A DNA stretch of 64,000 nucleotides from Arachnopeziza araneosa (GCA_003988855.1 QYAI01000036.1:124001-188000); one strand, 5' to 3'; shown: positions 35,092 through 48,900, counted from the first letter of the stretch. Notes: a model not told the origin generated them from the letters alone. Translations and numbers: made by a program.

Positions 35092-38000
35092 TGCGGACTC
35101 TCAATGTCCTGCCAGTATGCGGATGGTTTCCAACACCAGAGCACGTGATCTCTACTACGCGACCAGCTACGCCCCCTCAAATTATCACCAAGCCGCTGAA
35201 TCCACCTCCAGAATGGTGGATTAAAAAGACTCAAATGCTACTCAACAGAGATATGATCCGGGAAGGAGTATCATCTGAATACTTTCTTTCCTTATCACCA
35301 GCCAAAATCTTATCGACGTAGTCCGTCGTCGACAGCGACATAACAACAGCAGCCCCCTGACTTCGATAGTCGCAAACAACACACTGGTAAAATTGAAGCG
35401 ACATCTCAACTACGATATTTGAACTAAAAACAATAACAGCGAAACAATAACGTCATTTCGAATCAAATACAAACCACCTCAACCGCGATAGTCGAATCAC
35501 AATACACAGGTAGATTAAAAGCAACACTCTATCTTCAAACAAACCCATCTCACGTCAACTACGATAGTTAATCACGCAACGACACACCATTTAAACCATT
35601 ACCAACACGTCCAACTCTATCGGTCTTCATGAGGCCTTCATCACGCCCGATGAGGTTCTTAACACATCCTACAAACAAACAAAGCGGCCGAATAACTACA
35701 GTGCGGATACTCAATGGACGGCAAAGCAAATCGACTACGATATCTGGTATACCACGTCAAATAATACACCGTCACCAAGCTACATCAACACGACGCAAAG
35801 CATTTTGTCATGGTCTGTGATAGGAGAGAGGTAACCTTTCCCAAGAAAGAATGGGTTTTACTGGTGCCTCGAGGATGATGGGAAATGAGATGGAAATGCG
35901 GATGTTGATGGTGGTATATAGTCAATGGGAACATTCTTGGTGCACGTTCATTTTCAGGTCACTCTTTCTTCACTAACTTTGTTGCCATAACACACATGCA
36001 TCTAGTCGTATCTGAAGTTCAAGTGAGTTCTATAGCTCGTGTTCAATCTTATTCTTCTTCTCAAAAATTACCATCCTCGTTCGCCTCCCACGTCGCGCTA
36101 CCCTGTGATTTTTTCTTCCAATACAAACTAACTTATAGTGCAGTGCTCGACGATCGTTCACGTCATAGAGTAGCCTCAATATCCCCGACCGCTATTCAGC
36201 ATATTATTGATCATTTTTGGCAATCTCAAACATTACGATGAGTGTAAAACTTTTAGCGTACGAACAACTTGAAATGTTCAAATTCCTTGCTTTTTATCTT
36301 GGACTACCAACTTCAGGTTCTGTTGCTACATCGAAAAATTTGCCAAAACTCCTGTTGGACATCTGGCCATGAATGCGAGTCAGAGCTAGGGAAAGTATTC
36401 CATGCCAAGTGTAGCTAGCCACCTAGCTTGAGGTCTGACATGGCTCGATGAATATCCAATCCTATTACTGATGTTCCAGAACTTCAGCTTGGCCGAGCAG
36501 ATTTTCTTCATCCGATGGTAACTTCCGGCGGATAGTATTTCTGGCCTTCAGTTGCCTGTTGTACAACATTCGACGCTGAAATGACGGCCCGGCTGATCTT
36601 GTCAAGCCAATAGCGACATCTTCCAAACGAGTTCATTTTCGTTGGCTTTTGTTTTGATTTTTTTTGAGTCACTCGAATCATATTTTCTCTTATCACAATA
36701 TGATAGATGAAATTCCAGGCCTGTTGTCTTGTGTTTCTGTATTACGGTCTTTGTTGGTCTAGACAACAGAATAAGCGCCACATAAATTCTTCAGCCTTCC
36801 AACAAAGAGAAAAGACTCGCTCTAATAAAAACTCAATTTTTGTAGTCCCAGCCCTATTTGTATTCCTGAATTTGAAGGCGGAACTTATCTCGCAAAGATT
36901 GTCTGGAAATGAAAAAGGAGGTTGGGTTTATATTTGTGTTCTTGGTTTAATCTCCCCACTAATCTTAGAAGCTAGGGTATTGCATTCAAGTACGACTGTT
37001 TCTTCGAACCTTAAAATGCGGAGGAAAAAAGTTGCTGGGGATTTCGATCCGATCTAGGACAAGTGGAGAAGATGAGATGGAAGGATTTAACCTTGAAGTT
37101 AGCGGCCTTTTGTTGACGCATAGGAATGTAACGAAATGGTGGGTACCGGTGACATGTCCCGACAAATGAAATATTGCTATTGAGACTGACTTTGTTAGCG
37201 AACCTACAAGGGTCTACCAGGTATGACACGGGGCCTGACGCTGCTGAATCCTTACCGTCCCCACTCTGCAGCGTCGATCTTTGATAGTTGGGAACGGCGG
37301 ACAACCTCTCTGTATGGTTTTTTATCAAGATTGCAATGTCCGCTAGTTTATCGAAGGTTAGAACTTGGTTTCCGCAGAGCATTACATCTGAAGATATTCA
37401 CCTGCTATCATCCTTAGCGCACCAAGAAGAGAGGAACATTCCGATGGCTCACTGTGAAACCTTTGCTCGGAGAATGCGGCTGAAAAAGCTGCACTTAAAT
37501 AGCTATTTAAGGGTATTTGTACCCTCGAAACCAAGAGATGAGGCAGAAAATGAAGAAATGAAGAGCTATCTACGTATCATTTGGGCACACTTTCAAAGCA
37601 AGCTTCGTCCGGTGCGGTTACAGACTCTCAGCCATAGAAGGAGGTGAGCTGAATACCGAGGTAAAAGCTGGTTCATTTCGAGCCATATATACTATTATTA
37701 GATGCTCTTAGGCATCTGGGTCTGGTTTCCCTTTCCTCTTTGATCACGAGTGGCTCACGGGTTGCTAGGTGCCGACAAGCTGCCGACAATCTGGAGGCCA
37801 TTTGATACGATAGAATATCATCTTTCTACAAGCCACGGGTAACTTCGTATGGCCGGCAATCTCCATTGTAGCTACATGCTGTATGTCTTATGTGCTGGCT
37901 TGTATTTGCAGCACCTCTTGACCAAAAATCTCACGCCACACCGATAGCGATTCATGAAAATTCGTGTACTATCCGACACTTAAGAGGCAATATATCCACA

Positions 38001-38577
38001 TCCATGCTGTACTTCAGCTAAGGTGTATATTTTTCTAGTCTCCGAGTCCTCAAAGTATGGTCATAATTGTAACCCACCTGCTGCGGAGTAACTTTGTATC
38101 TATCACAATGCCTCGGAGCAGGTTCCCGTCCCTCTCAACAGCTTGCTGCTGTGAAGTTGATGATATTAGCCTCAAAATACCCTCAGTAACACCAAACTGC
38201 AGTACTCCAATCTTTGAAAAGTACATCGGACAGCATGACCTCAGAAATGCCAACCCTGTCTCAATTCTGGGCAAACGCGTCATTGGTGAATACAGAAACT
38301 TGAGGCTTTTGGGCAGCTGAGAGTTGACTCGGGGCTGAGGAGAGAGAAAGACATGCCAAATGAAAATCGATCCTGGCTTTTTCTGATTTTGAATGGCTGG
38401 CCAGAAGTGAGAGCAAGCGAAAAATCTATAAGAAGCGGTATAATTTCCTCTGGATGTCTTTCTTCACTCTTCTCAGCGGTATCAACTTTAAACAAGCAAA
38501 GCAGCGCATCAGAAATATCAAAAGCAAGAAATAATTTCTTCAATAGCAATTAATTGAATAATTCAACCTCTGTCAAA
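35092..38577. other. 3.5-kb gene-poor interval
   Basis: Contains a loose repeat of a CNACTACGATAG-like word between 35357 and 35740, otherwise no supported gene. ORFs at 36707-37057, 37288-37647 and 38057-38320 overlap ORFs of the other strand and show no domain. Confidence 0.5.
35355..35745 (+). repeat. Degenerate spaced repeat CNACTACGATAG
   Basis: Copies at about 35357 (GACTTCGATAGTCGCAAAC), 35405 (CAACTACGATATTTGAAC), 35478 (CAACCGCGATAGTCGAATC), 35558 (CAACTACGATAGTTAATC) and 35728 (CGACTACGATATCTG). Spacing is roughly 50, 73, 80 and 170 nt. Confidence 0.45.
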
Positions 38578-39377
38578 ATGTTTTTCGGCAAGGCTCTCTT
38601 CACCACCTTTACTTTAGCGGCCATGGCCATCACCCATGGTAAGTATCAGACATCACACTTCTCAAGGTCCATAAAATCACTAAATGTCTTCTCTTAGTTG
38701 CCAGCGCTCCCACGGCTCAACCTGAAATCGCCGTGGTCGAGAAGCGCAATTCCATTGTTGACACCATGAATACGTGTTACAGCAACGTGCAGACTCATTG
38801 CACCAACATCGGTATATCTTCCCCATTTTTATCCTTCTCTCTTTTCGGAAAACATTGCTAACTAATTGTTTTGCTCAGGTGGCATAATCGATGGTGCTGG
38901 TGGAGCCGTCAGCAGTACTACCGCCGTAGCGATTGGAGTTGAACTCACAGCCGTCGTGAACCTTGTCGCTGCCGTCATAATCGATGTCCAAGCCTACATC
39001 GCTGCGGGAGTCTCTGGTAGTGACCTTTGTACCTGTGGCAACACCTTCATTCTCTTGGTTAACATCCTCATCTCAATCTTGATCAGGATCTCTGGAGCTT
39101 GTCAACCTGGTATTTCCCCTCCACTCATTCGCAACACGACCATAAGAATTGAAAATATGCTAACACACCTAAAGGTGCAATAAGCGTCTTGTCTGCGGTT
39201 GTCGCTAGCCTTCTAGCTGTAATTCAAAGCCTTGCTGGTGTCCTGATTGTCGCCATTGAGGACTTGTTGGGCTTATTGGGTATCCTCTTGGGCGTTCTTT
39301 TCGGCTTACTCGGATCCTTGAAGATCAACATCAACGTTTGCATCGGCTCTTTTGTTTCTGCTTGTAGCCCATATTAA
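38578..39377 (+). CDS. Small secreted hydrophobic protein with Kex2 site
   Basis: Exons 38578-38638, 38698-38811, 38879-39109 and 39175-39377, 202 aa, phases consistent. The signal peptide MFFGKALFTTFTLAAMAIT ends before HVASAPTA, followed by a short pro-region ending in VVEKR (KR at 36-37), a Kex2-type site. The mature part has seven cysteines: two in TCYSNVQTHC, two in DLCTC, one in GAC and two near the end (VCIG, SACSPY). They frame two long hydrophobic Val/Ile/Leu/Gly-rich stretches (residues about 80-100 and 150-180). The size and the hydrophobic core between cysteines recall hydrophobin-like or surface-active proteins, but the eight-Cys CC pattern of hydrophobins is absent, so I give no family. 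Extracellular location is inferred. Confidence 0.75.
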
Positions 39378-40379
39378 ACTGGAAGCCAAACAAAGTCGTA
39401 AGATTCAGCCACTTGGTTCTCACGTGGAAGTTTGGGCGATGATTGGAAGTTGAGTGAAGGATGGGTTTATGAGAGTAGGGCGAGCAGGGATAGAAGGCAA
39501 GCACTCTTTTGGCTTTATTTTGAGTTTGATTTGGTCTCTTAAGCTCGTGATGATTGCGAAACGAATGTTCTGGAGGGATTGGATAGAGATAGTGTTGGCT
39601 CTCGTTCTGCAATACATGATCTACAACATTTTGTTTCTGTTTTACGCAAGCTAGAGGTTATTCTAGTAACCTAGATTCTTGTTATTCCTCATTTTCCTAA
39701 TTGGGAGCATTCCGACTTGAGTCATAGCTTCCTTGTTCTGGATAGAAATATCCTACTCGTACCCGTAAGTCCTGAGTACCCCATCCGTGCTTTCCGGACG
39801 CCACCGAATGGGATATTCCCGGCGGTGAGGCAAGCTATCTATCTAGCCCTCAGTCATTCTATCTATCATTTGCATTTTCATTGTCCGGCCTTCCAAAAAT
39901 CCTGAGCTACCAGCCAATTATCAGACCATAACGCATGAAGATCTTCTTCAAGGTCCAAAGAAAGTGTCGGCGACTGGCTTACATTTCGTCTCGAAATACG
40001 GCGCGGTGATGCATAGGGGAAAATGTTTGGTTCAGTCTGCCCCACCTTCGCCCTGCTTCATTGTTGAAGCTTCACATGTGGACTGCTTTCGAATTCTACG
40101 CCCGATTTATATCTGATAGCAACCCACCCGACGTCCCGATTTAGTCACCGAGTTGCTTATGGTGTATTGGCCGCAGCGGCGATGCCGCTCAGCTGGATTC
40201 CTGGGAGCACCAATCGTGACCCTTTAGTTGTTCTTGAGCCGCCTGGAGATAAAAATGGGATCGGTGGTTGTCGGCCATGCCTTCATACTTGATTCAAAGC
40301 GTTCATATATGTTATAAGTATGACGCAGGCTCCTCTTCCCTCCTCAGGTCAAGGAATTGATTGACAATAATATCGCATA
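39378..40379. other. Intergenic region
   Basis: 3' flank of the small secreted protein gene. ORFs at 39454-39654 and on the opposite strand overlap and lack motifs. Nothing else seen. Confidence 0.5.
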
Positions 40380-40743
40380 ATGTCGGCAGCAAACCCCGGA
40401 AACGGAGGCTCCATTAGCATCAACTTGGATACGAATGAGGCGACCGTCACGTATGTGAGCGCGTTGAGAGGAGCGGCCATGTTAATGCTGACAGTACCAA
40501 ACAGGGTGGATAATCAGCCGTTTACTTATTCTCAAAACGGCCCTCCGGAAGGGAAAGGTCTGGTCCACCGTCTTTCTTTCTCGGGTTCTGCTGGCTCGGT
40601 ATGGATGTTTCCCCAGCGCTGAAAAACAATGATCTGACTGAGTGACTAATCCATTCAGAGCTCGCAACAGGCAGAAGGTAGCGCTGGCTCCAAGCGATCC
40701 TCAGGGGATGATACAGACGAGAAAAGAGACGAGAAGCGACGCT
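40380..40743 (+). CDS. Possible small hydrophilic protein
   Basis: ATG at 40380 opens MSAANPGNGGSISINLDTNEATVT. A good intron, GTATGT...AAACAG (about 40452-40506), would join ...ATVT to VDNQPFTYSQNGPPEG. A second intron with GT donor between about 40559 and 40601 and a TTCAG acceptor near 40661 would add SSQQAEGSAGSKRSSGDD and the basic-acidic end DEKRDEKRR with TGA near 40743. The tail, rich in Lys, Arg and Asp, looks nuclear. No known domain is recognised. The exon pattern is not unique, so boundaries and even the existence of the gene are uncertain. Confidence 0.4.
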
Positions 40744-41866
40744 GAGAGGAGGAGGAGGAGGAAAAGAAGCATGAATAATTATGAGATGAGGCGGATTATT
40801 AGGTGACATGAAGGAGGACTGGAGGATCTGAGATCTCGGAAGCAAGGCGATGGATTCGCAAACAAAAATACTTCTTTTGGGGGTTGAGAACTTGACGTTC
40901 TTGGGTAGGGTCAGGAGGCGCTGGACTTGGACATTCCTTTAGGGTTTAGGAGCAGAACTACTGGTGCAGGCCCAAACCTAAACCTGCTCATCCACACTCA
41001 ATTTTTCAATGGTCTCAAAGTGATTTATCTTTGCGAAATCAGATTCGCCGTGCAGAATATATGAAAGAGGCAGAGAGATCGGTATGATAATGATTGAAGC
41101 CCATTTGTTGACAGACATATGAATTTTAGGAGTGCTTATCATATCGTACTCTCAGATCTTCATTGGCTTGGGATACCGATGCCGCTCACATCGACCAGTA
41201 CCCAAGTACACAGCGAAGGCTCTCTCCAACCGGCACTTCGGATCCACACCCCTTCATCTGAACCCTTGCGTCGAATCGATGTCATGATGTTCGCAGCAAG
41301 AAGAAGTCGAAGACAATCTTCGAAGCGCGAGTCGGAAATCTTGAAGCTTGCTTTCCCCTTCCTCTGCTTTCAACGAACTTTATTGGCCGAGTAAAGTCAC
41401 CATTTTTCAGAGCAGTAACTCATCTGTTCTTTTGCGTCAAGTTTTGCTGTAAGATAATCATTTGACTACTTCTTCTCACTGGAAAGACCTGAAAAATACT
41501 CTATTGACACTAGACTTTCCTCACCGTTACATGACCAATGCAGAGTTCCAGTCAAGGAGACGAAGTTTAAGATAATTTTGAGGCTAATTCCTTCTCAAAC
41601 TATAAGCGATAAGGGGAATATGTGATTTGCGAGTCAATTATCTTCTATGTCGTTGAAAGATTTATTCGTGTTTCTTGATAGACTAGTGGCGCGTGGCGCT
41701 TGGCGCACGGCCATTCTACGAGTAATATATACGCGGCAGTTTCCAGCTGCAAACATCTCAGCATTACCCGACCTAACACCCACGGTCATTTCCACAACTC
41801 TCATGGCAAAGTAAATACATTAAATGAACGTGCTTGGTATCATCATCACCCTTCTGCAATCAACAA
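40744..41866. other. Intergenic region
   Basis: 3' flank of the Rax1-like gene and of the small ORF. The 41119-41394 ORF has no recognisable motif. No repeats or RNA genes seen. Confidence 0.5.
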
Positions 41867-43281
41867 CTATAGAGGTTTCCAGATAGGAAGGCACAAGAAG
41901 ATAACCACCATGATGGTCGCAAATCCCATCCCACCGATCAAACTCTGCATCACAACCTTTCGTTGCAACTTCCTCAAGTTATCATCCTTGACCTTCAGTT
42001 TTCTGTCAAAGATCATCAGTTTTGAGAAGAATCGGATTATCCTCAATCTTGGCGCAGCAACCTTTGTTTCTTCATCGAAATGTTCCCATGGAAGAGGTTG
42101 TCGACGGGAGAAGAGGAGCAAGAAGAAACAAGAACCTCTGAGACCGGACAGGATAAGACCAACGCCTATGCTCCACATGGGCCAGATACCAACGCCTCTC
42201 CAGCGAGAGGATTGTCTGAAGCCTGGTGAGAAGAAGGCGAGGACAAGCATGGAGAGGATGCCAGCCACAGTTAGCACGATTCCAAGTCCGGTAGCCATGC
42301 AGACTGTCTCGAATGTTCCGTTTGAAACTCCTAGGCGGACAAAATTCCTATGAGAGCAAGACTTGAGAAGGATCCAGCAGTGTTCAGCGACAGGCGCCAA
42401 GTTCTTTGCATCAGTCGAAGTCTCCAGCGCTTTGAGGACCTTGATGCGCATCGGCGCTGGGATATTCAACTCCTTGGGTGCGCCAGGAACCAGGAACAGA
42501 GTCTTGATAGTGTCAAGTTCGGCACGCTGAGCGCTCTCTATTTCACTTGATGATCTCGGGATAGCAAGTTCGAGATTGCCACCCTCAATCTTGTGCGCGA
42601 TGGAAAATGGCCGCTTGTACTTTGGCGTTGAGGGGGAACAAGCGTTGCTGCCACATGCATTGCCCGGGCTAACAAACGCGGAAATGCGTTCGTATATCTC
42701 AGCTAATAAGAGTCAGTATGGATATCAAACTTGGTTGAGTATTGGCCTTACAATCTTCAAAGCTGAAATCGAACTCTTGCGCCTCTACCTCGGCGGTAGT
42801 GGCCTGCGACATCTTATCATCGATGCTTTCTTTCTTCTTCAAGCTTGATTCGGACCCATCATCTGACTTTGAGCCGAACTTTTCGTAGAGTGGAGAAGGT
42901 GCTTGTGGCATTTCTGGGAAAGCCGTCAAGCGACCGGCTTCGTAGTTCTTGAACCAAACATAGAACTCTAGGTTCTCAGCCGAATGTTCAATGTGCTTTA
43001 AGTACATATAAAAGTCATATAGTGACATAGGACTGCCTGTACTTAGGTTAGCCATGGTGAACTGGCATGAACCAGCAATGCATACAAGTCCTATTCTTCA
43101 TGATCCTTTCGAGGCCCAGCTTCGATGGGACATCACAACTGGCCCGACGAGGAGCGGGACTCGAAGCTCTTGAGCCAGCCCTTGAGCTAGCTCCTGTTCT
43201 TTGGTTGATGAGGTTTGCATATTCGTTCACGTCAACGTAAGATGGTTTCTTGTACCACTCAAGCCAGCTTGGAAACTTCAT
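41867..43281 (-). CDS. rax1: RGS-domain membrane protein, Rax1-like
   Basis: Exons 43281-43086, 43036-42752 and 42702-41867, 438 aa, frame consistent. The start MKFPSWLEWYKKPSYVDV is chosen over an in-frame ATG 39 nt upstream because it gives the expected N-terminus. An RGS domain begins at NRTCSPMSLYDFYMYLKH, continues LEFYVWFKNYEAGR, is interrupted by a charged, disordered insert (SDDGSESSLKKKESIDD) and resumes at YERISAFV and LKALETSTDAKNL. Three hydrophobic segments follow: GLGIVLTVAGILSMLVLAFF, IWPMWSIGVGLILSG and GMGFATIMVVIFLCLPIW near the C-terminus. RGS plus C-terminal membrane spans is the layout of Rax1 proteins, which act in polarity or budding-site marking in yeast and modulate G-protein signalling in moulds. 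GAP activity is not shown by the sequence alone. Confidence 0.85.
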
Positions 43282-45937
43282 ATTGGGCGATAGGAGTGCA
43301 AGAAAAAACGGGGTTGCCAACTCAGGAGAAGAGGCAAAGTTGGGGAGATACCAGACTTATATCTTTCTTTGATTGATCAATCACTTATCTCTCCGGGAAA
43401 AGTCTGGTGGTTTCAGCCCTCTCCCACCTCCCCGTGGCTTATCTTCCGAATCACCCATGGATTGATCGACTTTACTTTCTATGATTTGCTCAAGGAGAGT
43501 CATCTGATTGTCCAATTGGAGAAGCACCTCCGTCCCGCTTTGATGTTTAACTGCGGAGAATTGCCGATGCACAAGCGTGCGCAGTTCAACTCGAAACATC
43601 TGAGGGCTTGAGTAACAGTGAGTGCAGACTAAGAAGTTCATCAGCCATCCGCATATGTTGTGGTGTAGCGATGCGGAGAGTCAACAGATGGTCTGTGTGT
43701 CGGGTGAGTCTTGGCGCTGCAAATCGAGTTCGCGCACAGGCCGCTACTCTAACCTTTGCGCAATCGATTTTCCACCAGGTCCGAGCATACATTGCCGATT
43801 GTCAAAGCCACAGGTCGGACTTGTCTGTGCTGGATGGCTCGCCCAATCATTCTTTATACTCTCGTGGGTGTTGTGACTTTAACCCATTTCTCCTTGGGCT
43901 GGCGACCAAACTGATTCGTGCTGCTCATCACAGAGCCCCACCATGCAGGTACATTTCAGGTACACTTGGACCTTTGAAGAGGAAGACTCAGCAAAACAAT
44001 AGCCCTTTCACTCCGGCCTTGATGCCAAAAGGATTCTCAATGTAACGATAAAGAGGGGTCGCCGGTTATCTTCCTTCTTCACAGAACTTCAACCTCGTCG
44101 GCGGCAAAGTTCGACCTTATCAATCCTACCGTACTCATGATGCCATTATCCTGAAGCACCCCCCCTGGGTCGTATCTTTGGACAACTCGAAAGCGGCAAA
44201 GAGTCCGATGAACGACTCCATCTTACAAACTGAACATCGGATCTCGAGCTTCCCACCAAAAAAGACAAGACGTAACCGAAAATCTCCCGTCGATGAACCA
44301 AGGAAACCGTTTAGTGGGTACAATTAAAACAGCACTTCCAGACTATTCCCCATCGAGTTTCTAGCTGATCTTGCTTGCACTAACAAGCACTAAGATATCC
44401 AGCTTTCTCATTGAAGCGTCCGCCTTTCTCTGCTCAAGGAGGTGACATGATTCTTTGTCTTTGATCAGTGCCATACTTAGTACAAACAATTTCGAAGTGT
44501 ACTTATGAAGCTTCGGACTCTCCATCGAACTTGGATAGCCTGGCAAGCCTGGCAAGCCTGGTCCCCGCATCTCGGCCAGAGGTGACAAGTCCAACGCCAC
44601 ACCACGCGGCGCTTCCTCCCATGCGAACTCACAGACCGACAAAAAAACGTCACACAGCGCAGCCACCAACAAACTGTCTTAGTCCCACACAGCGTGTCAA
44701 CTTTCATCCGAAATCTATTTCCAGACCTCAAAATTGGTGGCTGGCGCTGCTTCATTTCGGTCCTTTTCGGGTCTTCATTTTTCGTTGCTCCCTCTTTCTC
44801 TCCTTAAATGTCGCTTATCATCTCATCTCTTACTCCTTCTGCTCATATTTGTTGCGCTGTCCAACTCGCGATCGTTACAAAAGCTGCGGGCAAGAACAAG
44901 CAGCGCCCTCGAAAAGAGAGGAACTCGTAACAACAAACTGCATCTTGTACAGGATCCAGTTATGATAATGTAGATCTCTCTCACCGCAAGGCAATCGCAG
45001 ATGTCAATCATCTTTTTTGAACCATCCGTCTTGAAAATTCGCAATAGTACGGCCAGTGCGGTGCCGACACCAGACCTATCATTTCGCCACACATCTCATA
45101 TTCTCGCACATCTGACCATTCTTTTCCATTTTCTCACCTTCTGCCCCTCACTTCCTTCCACCCCGTCATACCTAGCCTACGCATTCCCTCACCGCGTTTC
45201 CAATCACCATACTTCCCCCCCCCTTCGTGCTGTCCTACAGCCCCCATCAACTCCCGACCACCAACCTCCAACCACTGCTCTCTCATCCCTCACCGATCAT
45301 GTCTTCAGAAAAATCAGTTCCCACCTCTTTTTCCCTCCACTGACCGGGCTGGCAAGGAGAGAAGAGAACGGGGGGATGAGTAATGCCAAGCAAGGGCCGA
45401 GGGTAATGCCCGTTCAGTAGATTGCTATTACTTCATAACATCTTCGTGCGTGTCACTGATCAACCGATTCTAGTATCCTATAGTTGAGAAGTAACTGAAA
45501 CATATTAGAAAGCATTTCTTTCCTACTGCCTGGCCCTGTGAGTGGCTGTCCTTAAGAATGCATTTTTCTAATCTTCGTTATAGCAGTTAGTAAGGCTTAT
45601 CGTTAGCAATCGCAGAAATACAACTTGGGTCAGAGGGTAGTATATATCAAATAAGGGGTATGCAGTATCTGATAAATTTTTTGACGGTTAATTAGAGGCA
45701 TGGTGAATTATATGAGATGGATTAGTAGAGCACTTCATTTTACGAGATCTCACAAGACTTTAGAAGAGACTAATAGATTGGTTGGCGAGATTTATTTTGC
45801 TTTGCTACGCCACAATTAGTAACGAGGCTATCTGCCTGATCTCTCCGAAACAAGGGATTAAATCTTGAGAATCAAGCCCAAGGCTTCAAGACATCAAAGA
45901 AGCGTGGAAAATCAATCCCGCCCAACCCTACAAACTT
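43282..45937. other. 2.7-kb gene-poor interval
   Basis: No supported gene. ORFs 43608-44045, 44468-44965 and 45001-45420 have skewed low-complexity composition and strong opposite-strand ORFs. CT-rich sequence at 45090-45300 resembles a fungal promoter or leader tract. Confidence 0.5.
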
Positions 45938-48900
45938 TTATCTTCGCCTCTCCAAATAAGCCTTAGCACCATCCCAAGCTTGTCGTTCAGCCTCTGGAAG
46001 CTCGGCGGTTGAGAGGGTCTTGACACCCGCATAGACTGCATCGAAGAACTTGAAAGCGACATCAAGATCCTCTACGAAGTCGACGCTGTGTGGAACAAAT
46101 TTCTCGGCGTAATGAGCCTTGTTCGAGGTTCGTTCTTCCGCGGTCCATTCAGGCTTGAGGAAGTCATCGAGATATGTAGTGACAGCAATGCCGAATATGG
46201 TGTTGATCGCTTTGGAGAAGGGCAAGCTTCACAAAGAGTATTAGCACCTGTTCATTTAAACTTCAAGTAAACATACCTGCGACCTAATTCACCATAGTTT
46301 CGGCTCTTTGTCCGATCGATTTGATCACTTAAGAGCATAGATGCGACAATACCTTCAACCAAGTCTCGATCGGTTTCTCGAACAGCCTTCACGAGTGAAT
46401 GATATGCCAAGAAGTTCTTGCTGAGAGGCCCAGTGTACCCAACGTTCTTGTGTCTGAGCTTGAGTAGACATGCAGTACGGCCAATAAGGATGCAATTCGC
46501 CTTGTCTTCCTCAGAACCACGAAGGGGCCCACCGATCAGCTCCGGATGCCGATGCTTGGAGTTTAGGTTCTCGAATCGAATGAGCTCGAATGCTAGGAAT
46601 GCTGCTTCCTCAACTTGATGAATATCCTTGTATTGTTTGCTGATCGGATCAACAGATTTCAGGGTGACTGCTAGAGCCTTACCCCAACTTGTCAATTCAT
46701 GCTTATCATTGATGTAACCTCGAAGATGCAGGAGTCGCCAAAGAGCACTGGAGAGTATTTCTGGTGTCGAATTAAGATAGACTTTTTCCTTACCATTCCT
46801 CGAGTCCTTGGTCTTGGATGGAAAATCCTTTTCTTGGAGTGCGAGAGTTGCAAACGAGAGACTTCCAGCGCTTACATTCAGGGCCTTCTCTACCGTCTTG
46901 AGCTCTGGATCTAAAACTTTCCAGGTATCAGCTTTCGAATCGGGCACTGACAGTATGTTCTTATGCTCCAGACGACGGGAAAGCTTGTCGTCAAACCAAT
47001 ACTTGATCGTAATGTTTTTATTTTGAAACACACGATGAATGCGACTAGCGATTAATGCCGTAGTCATTTCCTTCAGAGGTATCAATGATTCAGTGACAAG
47101 ATATTTGTACTCTTCCGAATCGACACCGTCAAGCGTTGGGAAGACGACGGATTCAAGAGAGATGAAATAATTCATGATTCTTGGTCCAATCAAGGCTTTT
47201 GAGAGATAGAAATAGAGTTCTGGTGGAAGCTGAAGCCCAAGATATTCGTTGTTGTCGCCGGTCAGGTTGTCATAGTCTCGGCTGATAATGGTACCATTTT
47301 CTTGAACGATAATGGCATGCTTGACACCCATCTTTGCTTTTCGATATTTGTCCAACCACTTCGGATCCCGTTTTTCAAGGATATCTTGGAAGGCTGCACA
47401 TGTGCTGGTAACAGATTTTTCTGATGTTCGAAGGAGGTTGATGGCATCGACGAGAGTGAAGGGTTGGACAGAGATAATGCTCTCAATTTGGAGAAGTGGC
47501 GGAAAGGGAGGGAGGAATGAAGTACCAACCATAAGGAGTGCATCATCAAGCATTTCAGAGGTCACTCCAAGTTTCTCAATCGCTTCTGACCTAAAGATCC
47601 CGCGAAATGATTTGTTATCCCAGTCATCAGCAGTGGGTGGGTGGATGAGCATAGATTCTGCGGTTTTATCGTATAAGAGCAACTCTTTCGAGCCCATCAC
47701 GGTGTCGATGATGTGTGCACCTTTCACATCCAAATATAAAAGGTAAATGAGCTGTTCTGTTAGTTTATCATTCTTGAAAGAGTTAGATGAGGTGTACCTG
47801 AGCACATGCACTAAACGGAGCAATAATGAATTCCATATCCCGCTCAGCAAGGACTTCTTGTAGAACTCGGTATAAGTCTTGAACTCGAACTGAGCCTGTG
47901 GACGGTGAGCAACTGGTAATCAGAAGGCAAGAGAATCATACCTGAAGATCCAAAGGCCTTTACGGCGCCGTCCGGGTGATGGTCACCGTATAAAGACCAC
48001 GCGGATTGTGTCTTGAGGAGAGAACTCCTAGCGTTGCGTAGGGCTAGTTCATCTTTTCCGACGATTGATTGGCCATCAAATACAAAAAAGGGTCTGATTC
48101 CATTCTCCTTCCATTTGTCCAACTCATTTTCGATATGATATTTCAACCCGATAGGGTCCCCACCGAGTGCCGCTAGTAAAGGTTCATGAGCTGCTCCCTC
48201 TTCAATCAAGTTTTGTAGGTAGGCGGTGGCTTCAACTCCAACGACAGCATCTTTGAACTCGGATAGTGGTGTGGGTTGGCTATGTAGACTGTCAGTAAAT
48301 GACGGATGTGGATGTGTGGTTGTGATAACTAACATGTTCGTCTTGTATCCAAGAGAGAAGTCTGGGTCATTCACTTTGTCAAAGTCAGTATCATCCACAA
48401 GCTGAGCCACAGTTTCTTCAAAATCAAGGTTGTTGCCCAGGCTCTCCATGATAGTTGTGTACAAGTAGTGTTGCGAATTATTCCAGTTTGCGTCCAGTGG
48501 TTCCGGAACATTCCCCGATTCGTATTGTAACTCTTGCCAACGGGTAGTATCCATCGTCATTGTTGCATCACTTCCAGAATTTGACACAGGCTGGTGCGAC
48601 GCATAGCCAATATATGCACCAAATCTATTAAAAGGTGAGGCCATAGTAGAGTCGTGGCCCAGTACCGTTCCAGGCAGAAAGGGTACCGGATAGTAGCCGG
48701 GTGGTATTTGGGGTGGTATTTGTGGTGGTATTTGTGGTGGTAAAGTGTAAGCTGTGGGACTTAAGCCGTCTCCTGCGGTGGCCGAGACGGAAGCCCACGG
48801 ATTTGAGGGAAGTGGAGAGGTAGGGCGCTGTCCTCTAGATAGGACCCCTCCCATATCATCGTTGTAGTAGTACGTTGGCAGCTCGCCATTTCCATTTTCA

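Noticed and set aside
43369..43611. 80-aa ORF upstream of the Rax1-like gene
   Set aside because: Lies in the divergent 5' flank with a mirrored ORF on the other strand and no domain.
44468..44965. 165-aa plus ORF
   Set aside because: No recognisable motif, strong opposite-strand ORF and low-complexity CCTGGCAAG repeats.
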